Source: Promicromonospora umidemergens (lineage in GTDB: Bacteria > Actinomycetota > Actinomycetes > Actinomycetales > Cellulomonadaceae). Taken from it: a DNA stretch of 64,000 bases. Positions 52,698-61,101 of this stretch are shown here, piece after piece (the stretch's first letter is position 1; every line of letters starts with the position of its first letter). The notes under the pieces are model-generated. The model had not been told where the DNA came from and did no database searches. It saw nothing but the letters and a program-made list of their open reading frames with translations. Both the position numbers and the translations under genes were made by a program. The stretch spans positions 1 to 64,000 of the forward strand of contig NZ_JAMTCT010000012.1 in the NCBI RefSeq assembly GCF_024171995.1. The letters run 5' to 3'.

Positions 52698-53983
52698 CGG
52701 TCACGCCCCTCCCGCCGCCGCCCGCCCCCACGCCACCTGCGGCATCGTCCGGCGGGCGAACGGGCCCGGTCGACGAGCCGCCCGTCGTGATCGGCGACGA
52801 CAGCACCGGCCGGTCACGCGCCGCGAGCACCTGGCGCCGGCTGCGCTGGCCGCTGACGGTGCTCGCCGCCATCGCCCTGCTCGTCCTGTTCCTCGCGGTG
52901 GTCCGCCCGCCGACGTCGGCTGCCCCGTACGCCCCGGACAACCCGGAGGAGAACGGGGGGATGGCCGTTGCCGAGGTCCTGAAGGACCAGGGCGTGCGGA
53001 TCACTCACGTGACCACGGTGGCCGGCGCGGTGGCGGCCGCTGGGCCGGAGAGCACCCTTCTCGTCACGCCCAGCCCTAAATTTTTCGCCGACGACCAGAT
53101 CTCGGCGCTGAACCGGACGGGCGCCGACCTCGTCGTGCTCGGTGCGGACTACGCCATGGTCGCGGCCGTGAGCCGGAACACCATCGACTCCACGTACGGC
53201 GAGGTGGACGGTCCCGTGCCGCCGCAGTGCGACGACCCGGCCGCGCAGGCCGCAGGCGAGGTGACGCTGCGGCCAGGGCTCTACGACGTGAACGCCGGGG
53301 CGGGCGGCGACGCCGTTCGCCCGGTGCTGTGCTGGCCCGACGGTCTGGGCGCCTACGCCTACGCGCGGCTGGACTTCCCGAACCGGTCGGTGACCGTGGT
53401 CGACGACCCGGCGGTGATCCGCAACGGCACGGTCCTGGACGAGGGCAACGCCGCGCTCGCGCTCTGGATGCTCGGGCAGCAGGAGGACCTGGTCTGGCTG
53501 GTGCCGGACCCGATGGACGTCAGCACCGGTGACGACGAGCCGACGCCCGCTGAGCGCGGCCAGGTCAACGCGATGATGCCGCCCGGCTCCGCACCCGTCG
53601 CGCTGGTGGCCGTGCTCACCGCCGTGCTGCTCGCGCTGTGGCGCGTGCGCCGCATGGGCCCGCTCGTCGTCGAGAACCTGCCGGTGCTCGTGCGGTCGGC
53701 CGAGGCCACGCGCGGGCGTGCCCGCCTGTACCGGGCGGCCCGCGCACGCGGGCACGCCGCGGCAGGCCTGCGCGCGTCGACGGCCGACCGGATAGCCTCG
53801 CGCCTCGGCCTGGCCCGTTCGTCCGACGCCACCTCGGTGGTCGACTCCGTCGTCGCCGCAACCAACCGCCCGTCGCAGCAGGTGGCAGACCTGCTCTACG
53901 GCCCACCCCCCGCTGACGACGCCGCGCTCGCCGAGCTCGCGCGCCGACTCGACATCCTGGAGAGCGAGGTCCACCGACCGTGA
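52694..53983 (+). CDS. DUF4350 domain protein
   Basis: A 429-residue protein with a Pro-rich N-terminus, a helix at about 53-72, a soluble extracytoplasmic DUF4350 region (about 75-290, ENGGMAVAEVLKDQGVRITHV, TLLVTPSPKFFADDQ, LVVLGADYAMV), a second helix near 305-320 and a cytoplasmic tail with RMGPLVVENLPVLVRSAEATRGRARLY. The fold resembles GATase-like Rossmann domains, but no catalytic residues are evident. It is coupled at both ends by four-base overlaps. Confidence 0.83.
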   Translation: MTVTPLPPPPAPTPPAASSGGRTGPVDEPPVVIGDDSTGRSRAASTWRRLRWPLTVLAAIALLVLFLAVVRPPTSAAPYAPDNPEENGGMAVAEVLKDQGVRITHVTTVAGAVAAAGPESTLLVTPSPKFFADDQISALNRTGADLVVLGADYAMVAAVSRNTIDSTYGEVDGPVPPQCDDPAAQAAGEVTLRPGLYDVNAGAGGDAVRPVLCWPDGLGAYAYARLDFPNRSVTVVDDPAVIRNGTVLDEGNAALALWMLGQQEDLVWLVPDPMDVSTGDDEPTPAERGQVNAMMPPGSAPVALVAVLTAVLLALWRVRRMGPLVVENLPVLVRSAEATRGRARLYRAARARGHAAAGLRASTADRIASRLGLARSSDATSVVDSVVAATNRPSQQVADLLYGPPPADDAALAELARRLDILESEVHRP

Positions 53984-55038
53984 CCGAACCAGCCTTCCCC
54001 CAACAGCCCGCAGCTGCGCCCGCTGAGCCCACGCCGGCTCAGCAGCCGAGCAACGAGCAGCCCCCCGCGCCCGAGCCGCCCGCACCGTCGCAGGAGCTGC
54101 GCGCCGCACTGGCGGCGGTCCGTACGGAGGTGGGCAAGGCCGTCGTCGGGCAGGACGCGGCGGTGACCAGCCTGCTCATCGCCCTGCTGTGCCAGGGACA
54201 CGTACTCCTCGAGGGAGTGCCGGGTGTCGCGAAGACGCTCCTGGTGCGCACCCTGGCGGCAGCCCTGAAGCTGGACACCAAGCGCGTCCAGTTCACTCCC
54301 GACCTCATGCCGGGCGACGTGACGGGTTCGCTCGTCTACGACGCGCGCACCGCCGAGTTCTCGTTCCGCAAGGGCCCCGTGTTCACCAACCTGGTGCTGG
54401 CGGACGAGATCAACCGCACGCCCCCCAAGACCCAGGCGTCCCTCCTGGAGGCGATGGAGGAGCGTCAGGTGTCGGTGGACGGCACGCCCCGGCTGCTGCC
54501 CGACCCGTTCATGGTGATCGCCACGCAGAACCCCGTCGAGTACGAGGGCACCTACTCGCTGCCCGAGGCCCAGCTCGACCGGTTCCTGCTCAAGCTCGTG
54601 CTGCCGCTGCCCGAGCGGGACCAGGAGGTGGAGGTCCTCGCCCGGCACGCCGCCGGGTTCGACCCGCGCAACCTGGCCGCCGCCGGCGTCGCCCCCGTGG
54701 CCGACGCCGACATCCTGGAGCGCGCCCGCGCCGAGGTAGCCCGTGTCCAGGTGTCGCGCGAGGTGCTCGGGTATGCCGTGGACGTGTGCCGCGCGACCCG
54801 CTTCTCGCCGTCGCTCTCGCTCGGTGTCTCGCCGCGTGGCGCGACCGCGCTGCTGCGCACCGCGCGGGCGTGGGCGTGGCTGTCCGGGCGTTCCTTCGTG
54901 ACGCCCGACGACATCAAGGCGCTCGCCCACCCGACGCTGCGGCACCGCGTGCAGCTGCGCGCGGAGGCCGAGCTCGAGGGTGTCACCGCCGAGGGCGTGC
55001 TGGACACGGTGCTGGCCTCCGTGCCCGTGCCGCGCTGA
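53980..55038 (+). CDS. MoxR family AAA+ ATPase
   Basis: A 352-residue ATPase. A Pro/Gln-rich leader (1-36) precedes the AAA+ core: Walker A GVPGVAKT (79-86), Walker B LVLADEINRTPPKTQ, the LLEAMEERQV sensor-1 region, and NPVEYEGTYSLPEAQLDRF. MoxR proteins act as chaperone-like remodelers for partner complexes encoded next to them, here the DUF58 protein. GTG start overlaps the DUF4350 stop. Spacing to the DUF58 gene is 12 bases. Confidence 0.93.
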   Translation: MTEPAFPQQPAAAPAEPTPAQQPSNEQPPAPEPPAPSQELRAALAAVRTEVGKAVVGQDAAVTSLLIALLCQGHVLLEGVPGVAKTLLVRTLAAALKLDTKRVQFTPDLMPGDVTGSLVYDARTAEFSFRKGPVFTNLVLADEINRTPPKTQASLLEAMEERQVSVDGTPRLLPDPFMVIATQNPVEYEGTYSLPEAQLDRFLLKLVLPLPERDQEVEVLARHAAGFDPRNLAAAGVAPVADADILERARAEVARVQVSREVLGYAVDVCRATRFSPSLSLGVSPRGATALLRTARAWAWLSGRSFVTPDDIKALAHPTLRHRVQLRAEAELEGVTAEGVLDTVLASVPVPR

Positions 55039-55050
55039 GGGGGAGCGCGC

Positions 55051-56403
55051 ATGGTCGTGACGTGGCGGGCCGCCGCCCTGATGGGGCTCGGCGTGGTTCC
55101 CGTGCTGCTCCTGCCCGCGAACGGGACGGTGCTGGTGTGGACGGCCGTGGTGGTCCTGGTATGTGTCGTCGACGTCGTGCTGGCCGCCTCACCGCGGCGG
55201 GTGGCGGTGCAGCGGCGGGTACCCGGTTCGGTGCGGCTGCGCGCCGAGGCGACGAGCGAGCTGGTGCTCCGTAACGCCTCCGGACGGCGGCTGCGTGCCG
55301 TGGTCCGGGACGCGTGGGGGCCGTCGGCCGGTGCGGGGCAGGGCCGGGGCAGGTCGGAGCGTGTGCGCCCGGCGTCGGGTGGGTCCGGGCGGCACCACGT
55401 GAACCTGCCCGACGGCGAGGCCGCACGCCTGCCGACCACGCTCGTGCCGACGCGGCGGGGCGACCGGACGGCGGGCGGTGTGACCATCCGCAGCCTCGGG
55501 CCGCTCGGCCTGGCAGGCCGCCAGGTCACGCTGCCGGTGCCTGGCCGGCTGCGTGTGCTGCCGGAGTTCGCGAGCCGCAAGCACCTGCCCTCGCGCCTGG
55601 CGCGGCTGCGGGAGATGGACGGCCGTGCGGCGGTGCAGATCCGCGGCGAGGGCACCGAGTTCGACTCGCTGCGGGAGTACGTGGTGGGCGACGACGTCCG
55701 CTCGATCGACTGGCGCGCCACCGCCCGCCGGCGAGAGGTCGTGGTGCGCACCTGGCGGCCGGAGCGGGACCGGCGCGTGATGATCGTGCTGGACACGGGA
55801 CGCACGTCCGCCGCCCGGGTGGGTGCGGCGGACTCCACGGGCGCACCCCGGCTGGACGCCAGCATCGAGGCGGCGCTGCTGCTCGCGGCGCTGGCCGGCC
55901 ACGCGGGCGACCGGGTGGAGCTCGTGGCGTTCGACCGCACGGTCCGTTCCCGCGTGGTGGGCGCGGCCGGGCCGCGGCTCATGCCCGCGATGGCGGAATC
56001 CCTCGCGACCATCGACCCGGTGCTCCTGGAGACGGACTGGCCGGGTGTGGTGACGCAGGTACGGACCCGCATGACGCAGCGCGCGCTCGTGGTGCTGCTC
56101 ACGAGCCTCGACCCCGCTGCGGTGGAGAACGGCCTGCTCCCCGTGGTGGACCAGCTCTCCCGGAACCACACCGTGGTCGTCGCGTCCGTCGCGGACGAGG
56201 AGGTGGCCGGGCTGCGGGCCGGACGCGAGACGGTCACCGAGGTCTACGACGCGGCGGCTGCCGCGCGGGGTGACCTGGAGCGCACGGCCGTCACGACGAT
56301 GCTGCGCCGCTACGGGGCCGACGTCGTCGAGGCGCTGCCGGACGACCTGGCGCCCCGCCTGGCGGACGAGTACCTGGCGCTCAAGGCGGCAGGCCGGCTC
56401 TGA
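55051..56403 (+). CDS. DUF58 domain protein (MoxR partner)
   Basis: A 450-residue protein with two N-terminal helices (about 5-45), a beta-rich middle, and the DUF58 block at about 195-250: GEGTEFDSLREYVVGDDVRSIDWRATARRREVVVRTW. After this lies a vWA-like domain beginning MIVLDTGRTSAAR, where the metal site is degenerate (D-x-G instead of D-x-S-x-S). The ATG has GGGGGAG six bases before. It ends the operon; a large perfect hairpin follows. Confidence 0.9.
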   Translation: MVVTWRAAALMGLGVVPVLLLPANGTVLVWTAVVVLVCVVDVVLAASPRRVAVQRRVPGSVRLRAEATSELVLRNASGRRLRAVVRDAWGPSAGAGQGRGRSERVRPASGGSGRHHVNLPDGEAARLPTTLVPTRRGDRTAGGVTIRSLGPLGLAGRQVTLPVPGRLRVLPEFASRKHLPSRLARLREMDGRAAVQIRGEGTEFDSLREYVVGDDVRSIDWRATARRREVVVRTWRPERDRRVMIVLDTGRTSAARVGAADSTGAPRLDASIEAALLLAALAGHAGDRVELVAFDRTVRSRVVGAAGPRLMPAMAESLATIDPVLLETDWPGVVTQVRTRMTQRALVVLLTSLDPAAVENGLLPVVDQLSRNHTVVVASVADEEVAGLRAGRETVTEVYDAAAAARGDLERTAVTTMLRRYGADVVEALPDDLAPRLADEYLALKAAGRL

Positions 56404-56450
56404 CGCCGACCCCGACGCGCCGAGCCCCTACGCCGGCCCTGGACGCACCC

Positions 56451-56515
56451 GAGCCCCGTCCGGCACGGATCCCCACCGGAGATGCACCGGCGGGGATCCG
56501 TGCCGAACGGGGCTC
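56451..56515. terminator. Large bidirectional terminator after the DUF58 gene
   Basis: GAGCCCCGT (56451-56459) pairs with ACGGGGCTC (56507-56515); inside, GGCACGGATCCCC pairs with GGGGATCCGTGCC and CCGG with CCGG. About 26 base pairs in all, with two small bulges. It separates the MoxR/DUF58 operon from the convergent protease gene. Confidence 0.9.
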
Positions 56516-56526
56516 GGCCGTACGTG

Positions 56527-57687
56527 TCAGAACGCGTTGTTGGCCTTGATGGCCAGGCTCCGCACCGCGACGTCGAAGTGCGGCGAACCGATGAACTTGT
56601 TGTTCGAGGGTCCGAACGACGTGACACCGATGGTGTACCCCAGCCGGGTGTCGCCGTTGTACTTCCAGAGCCACGGCCCGCCGGAGGATCCCTTGCCGAA
56701 GTTGCAGCCGACGATCTTGGACGTGTGCGGGATGGCCCTGGTCTTGGCTGCCTTACCGGTGCAGGCCCGCATCACCTCACCGTTGCTGAGGTTCGACGGG
56801 TAGCCGAAGACCGACGCGGTGAAGCTGTAGGACTTGTCGACCACGAGGCCGTTGCCGCCCACCACCCTGACGAGCCGCTTGTTGTTCGCGTTCGTGTAGG
56901 TGGAGATCAGCCCGACGTCCCGGCCCCAGCCGCGCGTGGTGCCGCCGTAGTTGATCCAGGCCTTGAAGGTGTGCAGGGTGCGGGCCTGGAACTTGCCGTA
57001 CGGTGCCGGCCGGCTCGCGTTCCCGTTGTACCTCGGCACGAAGACCACGTTCTTCATCCAGTTGCCGCCCCGTCCCTCGTGCACGCAGTGCCCCGCGGTG
57101 ATGACCACGCGCTTCGAGCGGGTGTTGAGAGCCGACGCCGAGCAGTACCGGTTGCCGTTGACCCCGCCGATGAAGAGCTTGCCGGTGGAGATCGGGAACC
57201 TCTTGACGCCGAGCGGCTGCACGCCCCCCGACTTACCTGCCGGCGTGGCGCCGGCGGCTGCCGCCGGCCGGGTGACTATCTCGGCGTCCGGCGCGCTCTC
57301 GGCCACCGTGGCATCGCCCATGGTGGCCGCAGAAGCCAGGTCCAGGGCGGCGTCGCGCGCCGTCCTGGACACCAGTGCGCGGTCGCCCGGCTCGTCCAGC
57401 GACGTAGCGCTGGCCATCCGCTCCGGCGTCCAGTAGTCGAGGACCGCGGGGTCGCCACCCTGGTCCTCGACCCGCTGCACCTCCTGCTGCGAGTACGTGC
57501 GGGCCGTCGAGCCGTTCCCCTTCAGGACCGGCGCGACGGTCGACGCGATGCCGCTGTCGGGCACGTCGGCGACGTCGGCCGGCGCGCCAGAAGTCGTGCC
57601 CCACGCCATCGGAACGCTGACCACGGTCGCCGTCAGGGTCATAGCGGTGGCCATGGCGGCCAGCCGCAGCTTTCGAGTTCCGCCCAT
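56527..57687 (-). CDS. Secreted trypsin-like serine protease
   Basis: A 386-residue exported protease of the S1 family. The signal peptide is residues 1-30, a long propeptide (31-160) follows, and the catalytic part has His200 in TAGHCVH, Asp257 in GWGRDVGLI and Ser335 in GKGSSGGPW. Cysteines pair plausibly as Cys182/Cys201 and Cys309/Cys328. The wording of the site (G-x-SSGGPW) is like glutamyl endopeptidase-type actinobacterial proteases. GAGGAGA lies eight bases before the ATG. The gene follows the NarL-type regulator gene on the same strand by 153 bases. Confidence 0.92.
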   Translation of the reverse strand: MGGTRKLRLAAMATAMTLTATVVSVPMAWGTTSGAPADVADVPDSGIASTVAPVLKGNGSTARTYSQQEVQRVEDQGGDPAVLDYWTPERMASATSLDEPGDRALVSRTARDAALDLASAATMGDATVAESAPDAEIVTRPAAAAGATPAGKSGGVQPLGVKRFPISTGKLFIGGVNGNRYCSASALNTRSKRVVITAGHCVHEGRGGNWMKNVVFVPRYNGNASRPAPYGKFQARTLHTFKAWINYGGTTRGWGRDVGLISTYTNANNKRLVRVVGGNGLVVDKSYSFTASVFGYPSNLSNGEVMRACTGKAAKTRAIPHTSKIVGCNFGKGSSGGPWLWKYNGDTRLGYTIGVTSFGPSNNKFIGSPHFDVAVRSLAIKANNAF

Positions 57688-57840
57688 AGAAATCTCCTCT
57701 GTTTGTCCTTCATGCCCGCTTAGACTGATATCTCCAGCTTTCAGTAGGGTAGGGAAGAAACAGCAGAAGGCCTACCTAAATGCGGTAGCAGCTCGGGAAA
57801 GACCTCGTCTCGCACCGGGCGGCAGAGCTGTCCGGACGGG

Positions 57841-58527
57841 TCAGACCCCGAGGTGGCGCAGCACCGCCAGGACGCGGCGGTGGTCGGCGGCGTCCTGCGG
57901 CAGGTCCAGCTTGGTGAAGATCGCCGCCACGTTCTTCTCGACGGCCCCGTACGACAGGTGCAGCAGCTCGGCGATCGCCCCGTTGGACCGGCCCTGGGCC
58001 ATGAGGCCCAGCACCTCGCGCTCCCGGGCCGACAGGCGCTCCAGGTCGTCGTCCTGCCGGGCGGAACCCATGAGCTGCGAGACGACCTCGGGGTCCAGCA
58101 CCGTCGCGCCACCGGCCACCCGGCCGAGTGCGTCGACGAAGTCACCGACGTCGGCCACCCGGTCCTTGAGGAGGTACCCGACGCCGCGCGCGTCGCCGGA
58201 CAGCAGCAGGCTCGCGTACCGGGTCTCGACGTACTGCGAGAACAGCAGCACGGGCAGGCGCGGGTGCCGGGTCCGCAGGCCCAGGACCGCGCGCAGGCCC
58301 TCGTCGGTGAAGCTGGGCGGCATCCGGATGTCGGCGACGACCACGTCGGGCAGCGACTCCTCGCGGGCGAGGCGCGCGACCTCCCGCTCCAGAGCCACGC
58401 CGTCCCCGACCGTGGTGACGGTGTGGTCGCGCCGGGTCAGGAGAGCGGCGAGGCCGTCGCGCAGGATCGCCGAGTCCTCGGCAAGGAGCACCCGCAGGTT
58501 CGACGGCGCGCCGTTCGGCCCGGTCAT
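57841..58527 (-). CDS. NarL/FixJ-type response regulator, no adjacent kinase
   Basis: A 228-residue two-domain regulator. The receiver (about 10-130) has LAEDSAILRDGL, the phospho-acceptor Asp66 in DVVVADIRMPP and the Lys in YLLKDRV. The LuxR-type DNA-binding domain (about 160-225) has LSAREREVLGLMAQGRSNGAIAELLHLSYGAVEKNVAAIFTKL. No histidine kinase of the matching NarX/DesK type is next to it; the nearest kinase, MtrB, has its own regulator. Start at ATG 58527, weak ribosome site. It may control the protease gene downstream, but that is only position. Confidence 0.9.
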   Translation of the reverse strand: MTGPNGAPSNLRVLLAEDSAILRDGLAALLTRRDHTVTTVGDGVALEREVARLAREESLPDVVVADIRMPPSFTDEGLRAVLGLRTRHPRLPVLLFSQYVETRYASLLLSGDARGVGYLLKDRVADVGDFVDALGRVAGGATVLDPEVVSQLMGSARQDDDLERLSAREREVLGLMAQGRSNGAIAELLHLSYGAVEKNVAAIFTKLDLPQDAADHRRVLAVLRHLGV

Positions 58528-58666
58528 CCGCGGCTCGACGGGCTGGTGGCTGGCAGGTTCACGGTCACTACCGTAGGCCCACCGACCGCGGGTGAACTCG
58601 CAGCAAACGGGCCGAGCACGGCAGGCAAGGCCAAGTTTACTGGACCAGCCTGGCACACTGGAGGAC

Positions 58667-59347
58667 ATGAAGGTACGAGTTCTCGTCGTCGACGACGACA
58701 CAGCACTGGCGGAGATGATCGGCATCGTCCTCAAGGGCGAGGGGATCAACGCCGTGTTCTGTGCCGACGGCGACTCCGCGCTGGGGATGTTCCGCACCCA
58801 CCAGCCGGACCTTGTGCTGCTCGATCTCATGCTCCCCGGCAAGGACGGTGTGCAGGTCTGCCGCGAGATCCGCGCCGAGTCGGGTGTGCCGATCATCATG
58901 CTGACGGCCAAGTCCGACACGCTCGACGTCGTGGTGGGCCTGGAGTCCGGCGCCGACGACTACGTCTCCAAGCCGTTCAAGCCCAAGGAGCTCGTGGCCC
59001 GGATCAAGGCCCGCATGCGCCGCAGCGAGGACCCGGGCCCGGAGCGCCTCGTCGTCGGCGACGTCGAGATCGACGTCACCGGCCACACCGTCATGCGGGA
59101 CGGCGAGCGCATCGCGCTCACCCCGCTGGAGTTCGACCTGCTCGTGGCGCTGGCCCGCAAGCCGTGGCAGGTGTTCACGCGGGAGGTGCTGCTGGAACGC
59201 GTCTGGGGCTACCGGCACAGCGCCGACACGCGCCTGGTCAACGTCCACGTCCAGCGCCTGCGCTCCAAGATCGAACGTGACCCGGAGAACCCGGAGATCG
59301 TCCTCACGGTGCGCGGCGTCGGTTACAAGGCGGGCGCGACACGCTGA
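58667..59347 (+). CDS. mtrA: Two-component response regulator MtrA
   Basis: A 226-residue OmpR-family regulator. Receiver: VLVVDDDTALAEMIGIVL, phospho-acceptor Asp53 in VLLDLMLPG, TAKSDTLDVVVGLESGADDYVSKPF. The winged-helix effector ends RLRSKIERDPENPEIVLTVRGVGYKAG. Wording is that of MtrA, which controls cell-wall hydrolases and division genes in actinobacteria. GGAGG lies only two bases before the ATG, and CACACT lies at -10 relative spacing, so a leaderless transcript is possible. The stop overlaps mtrB (TGATG). Confidence 0.96.
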   Translation: MKVRVLVVDDDTALAEMIGIVLKGEGINAVFCADGDSALGMFRTHQPDLVLLDLMLPGKDGVQVCREIRAESGVPIIMLTAKSDTLDVVVGLESGADDYVSKPFKPKELVARIKARMRRSEDPGPERLVVGDVEIDVTGHTVMRDGERIALTPLEFDLLVALARKPWQVFTREVLLERVWGYRHSADTRLVNVHVQRLRSKIERDPENPEIVLTVRGVGYKAGATR

Positions 59348-61101
59348 TGCCGCACGGCCTGGTCACGCGGCTGCGCCGGGTGGTACCCCGGGCCCGGGTG
59401 GTCGCTGTCCGGTCCGCCCGCCGCGGGGTGGCGCAGTGGCGCTCCTCCCTGCAGCTGCGTGTCGTCACCACGGCGCTCGCCATCGGGTTCGCGGCGATCG
59501 CGGTGCTGGGGCTGTACCTGTCGACGTCGGTACGGGACGGCATCTACGAGCAGCGGCTCGCGGCGATCGACGGGGAGGCTGCCGCGTTGACGGCGCAGGT
59601 GGCGCAGAACTTCTCGGAGACCCCCACGACGTCGGACGGCGAGCTGCAGCAGCTGCTGCTCGACACGATCGCGACGCTCGGTGCGACGAGCGGGTCAACG
59701 GCTGAGGAGTACTTCCTGCTGCAGGAGGAGGGCGGCACCGCCCAGGTCGCCGACGTGGCCTCGAGGGCCGACCTGACGGACCTGCTCATCACCAGCGAGC
59801 TGCGGGACGCGAACATCGCCTCGGACGACGACCAGGTGCTGCAGGCGGTGGGCATCCCGGCGACCGCCGACCCGGGCATGGTCGGCCCGGGTGTCATCGT
59901 GGGCTCCACGGTCCAGGCATCGCCCGACGCCAGGTACGAGATCTACTACCTCTACTCGCTGGAGCCGGAGCAGGAGACGCTGTCGTTCGTGCACCGCGTG
60001 CTGCTCGCCGGCGGTTTCGGCATGCTGGCGCTGCTCGGCGTCGTCACCTGGACCATGGCCAGGCAGACGGTGACGCCCGTGACCCGGGCGGCCACGGTGG
60101 CGGAGCGCCTCGCGGAGGGGCACCTGTCCGAGCGGATGCCGGGCGCCCGCGGCACGGACGAGATGGCGAGCCTCGCGCGCTCGTTCAACGAGATGGCCGA
60201 GAGCCTGCAGGACCAGATCCTGCGGATGGAGGAGCTGTCCGCCATGCAGCGCCGGTTCGTGTCCGACGTGTCGCACGAGCTGCGCACGCCGCTCACCACC
60301 ATCCGCATGGCGAGCGAGATCATCCATGAGTCGCGGCAGCAGATGGACGAGGACGCGGCCCGCTCCGCCGAGCTGCTCCTCGGCCAGATCGACCGGTTCG
60401 AGTCGCTCCTGTCCGACCTGCTGGAGATCAGCCGGTTCGACGCCGGCGCCGCCGTCCTCGACGCCGAGCGTCGCGACCTGCGTGACCTCGTCATGTCGGT
60501 GGTCGAGCAGGCCGCGCCGCTCGCGAACAGCAAGGACGTCCGAGTCTCGGTGCGGCTGCCCGACGCGGACGCCGCGGCCGACTTCGACCCCCGCCGTATC
60601 GAGCGCATCCTGCGCAACCTCGTGGTCAACGCGATCGAGCACGCCGAGGAGCGGCCGGTCGAGGTGACCGTCGCCGAGGACGACCGCGCCGTCGCCGTCG
60701 TGGTGCGCGACTACGGCGTCGGCATGACCAAGCAGGAGGTCGAGCACGTCTTCGACCGCTTCTGGCGAGCCGACCCGGCGCGCGCCCGCACCACCGGCGG
60801 CTCCGGCCTGGGCCTGGCGATCGCCCTCGAGGACGCGCGCCTGCACTCCGGCCGCCTCGACGCGTGGGGCCGACCAGGACAGGGCGCGAGCTTCCGGCTC
60901 ACGCTGCCCCGCAGCGCCGGCGTACAGGTGGGCGAACCACCGGTGACCATGGCGCCGGCGTCGCACGAGCCGGGGCTCCGTACCGGCCAGATCCCCGTGG
61001 TCAACCCGTCAGCAGGGCCGACGCCGACGGCGATCCCCGACCTGTCCGATCCCGAGGGCGCCGTGGGACTGCACGCCGCCAACGACGTGGAGGTGCACTG
61101 A
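59347..61101 (+). CDS. mtrB: Sensor histidine kinase MtrB
   Basis: A 584-residue membrane kinase. Helices at about 40-60 and 218-238 flank an extracellular sensor of about 150 residues, followed by HAMP, the H-box VSDVSHELRTPLTTIR (His310), N-box RNLVVNAIEHA, G1 VVVRDYGVGM and G2 GGSGLGLAIA. Partner of MtrA and, by gene order and known biology, of lipoprotein LpqB, which influences its activity. The Pro/Thr-rich C-terminal tail after residue 525 is variable in the family. Both ends overlap neighbours by one or four bases. Confidence 0.96.
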   Translation: MPHGLVTRLRRVVPRARVVAVRSARRGVAQWRSSLQLRVVTTALAIGFAAIAVLGLYLSTSVRDGIYEQRLAAIDGEAAALTAQVAQNFSETPTTSDGELQQLLLDTIATLGATSGSTAEEYFLLQEEGGTAQVADVASRADLTDLLITSELRDANIASDDDQVLQAVGIPATADPGMVGPGVIVGSTVQASPDARYEIYYLYSLEPEQETLSFVHRVLLAGGFGMLALLGVVTWTMARQTVTPVTRAATVAERLAEGHLSERMPGARGTDEMASLARSFNEMAESLQDQILRMEELSAMQRRFVSDVSHELRTPLTTIRMASEIIHESRQQMDEDAARSAELLLGQIDRFESLLSDLLEISRFDAGAAVLDAERRDLRDLVMSVVEQAAPLANSKDVRVSVRLPDADAAADFDPRRIERILRNLVVNAIEHAEERPVEVTVAEDDRAVAVVVRDYGVGMTKQEVEHVFDRFWRADPARARTTGGSGLGLAIALEDARLHSGRLDAWGRPGQGASFRLTLPRSAGVQVGEPPVTMAPASHEPGLRTGQIPVVNPSAGPTPTAIPDLSDPEGAVGLHAANDVEVH

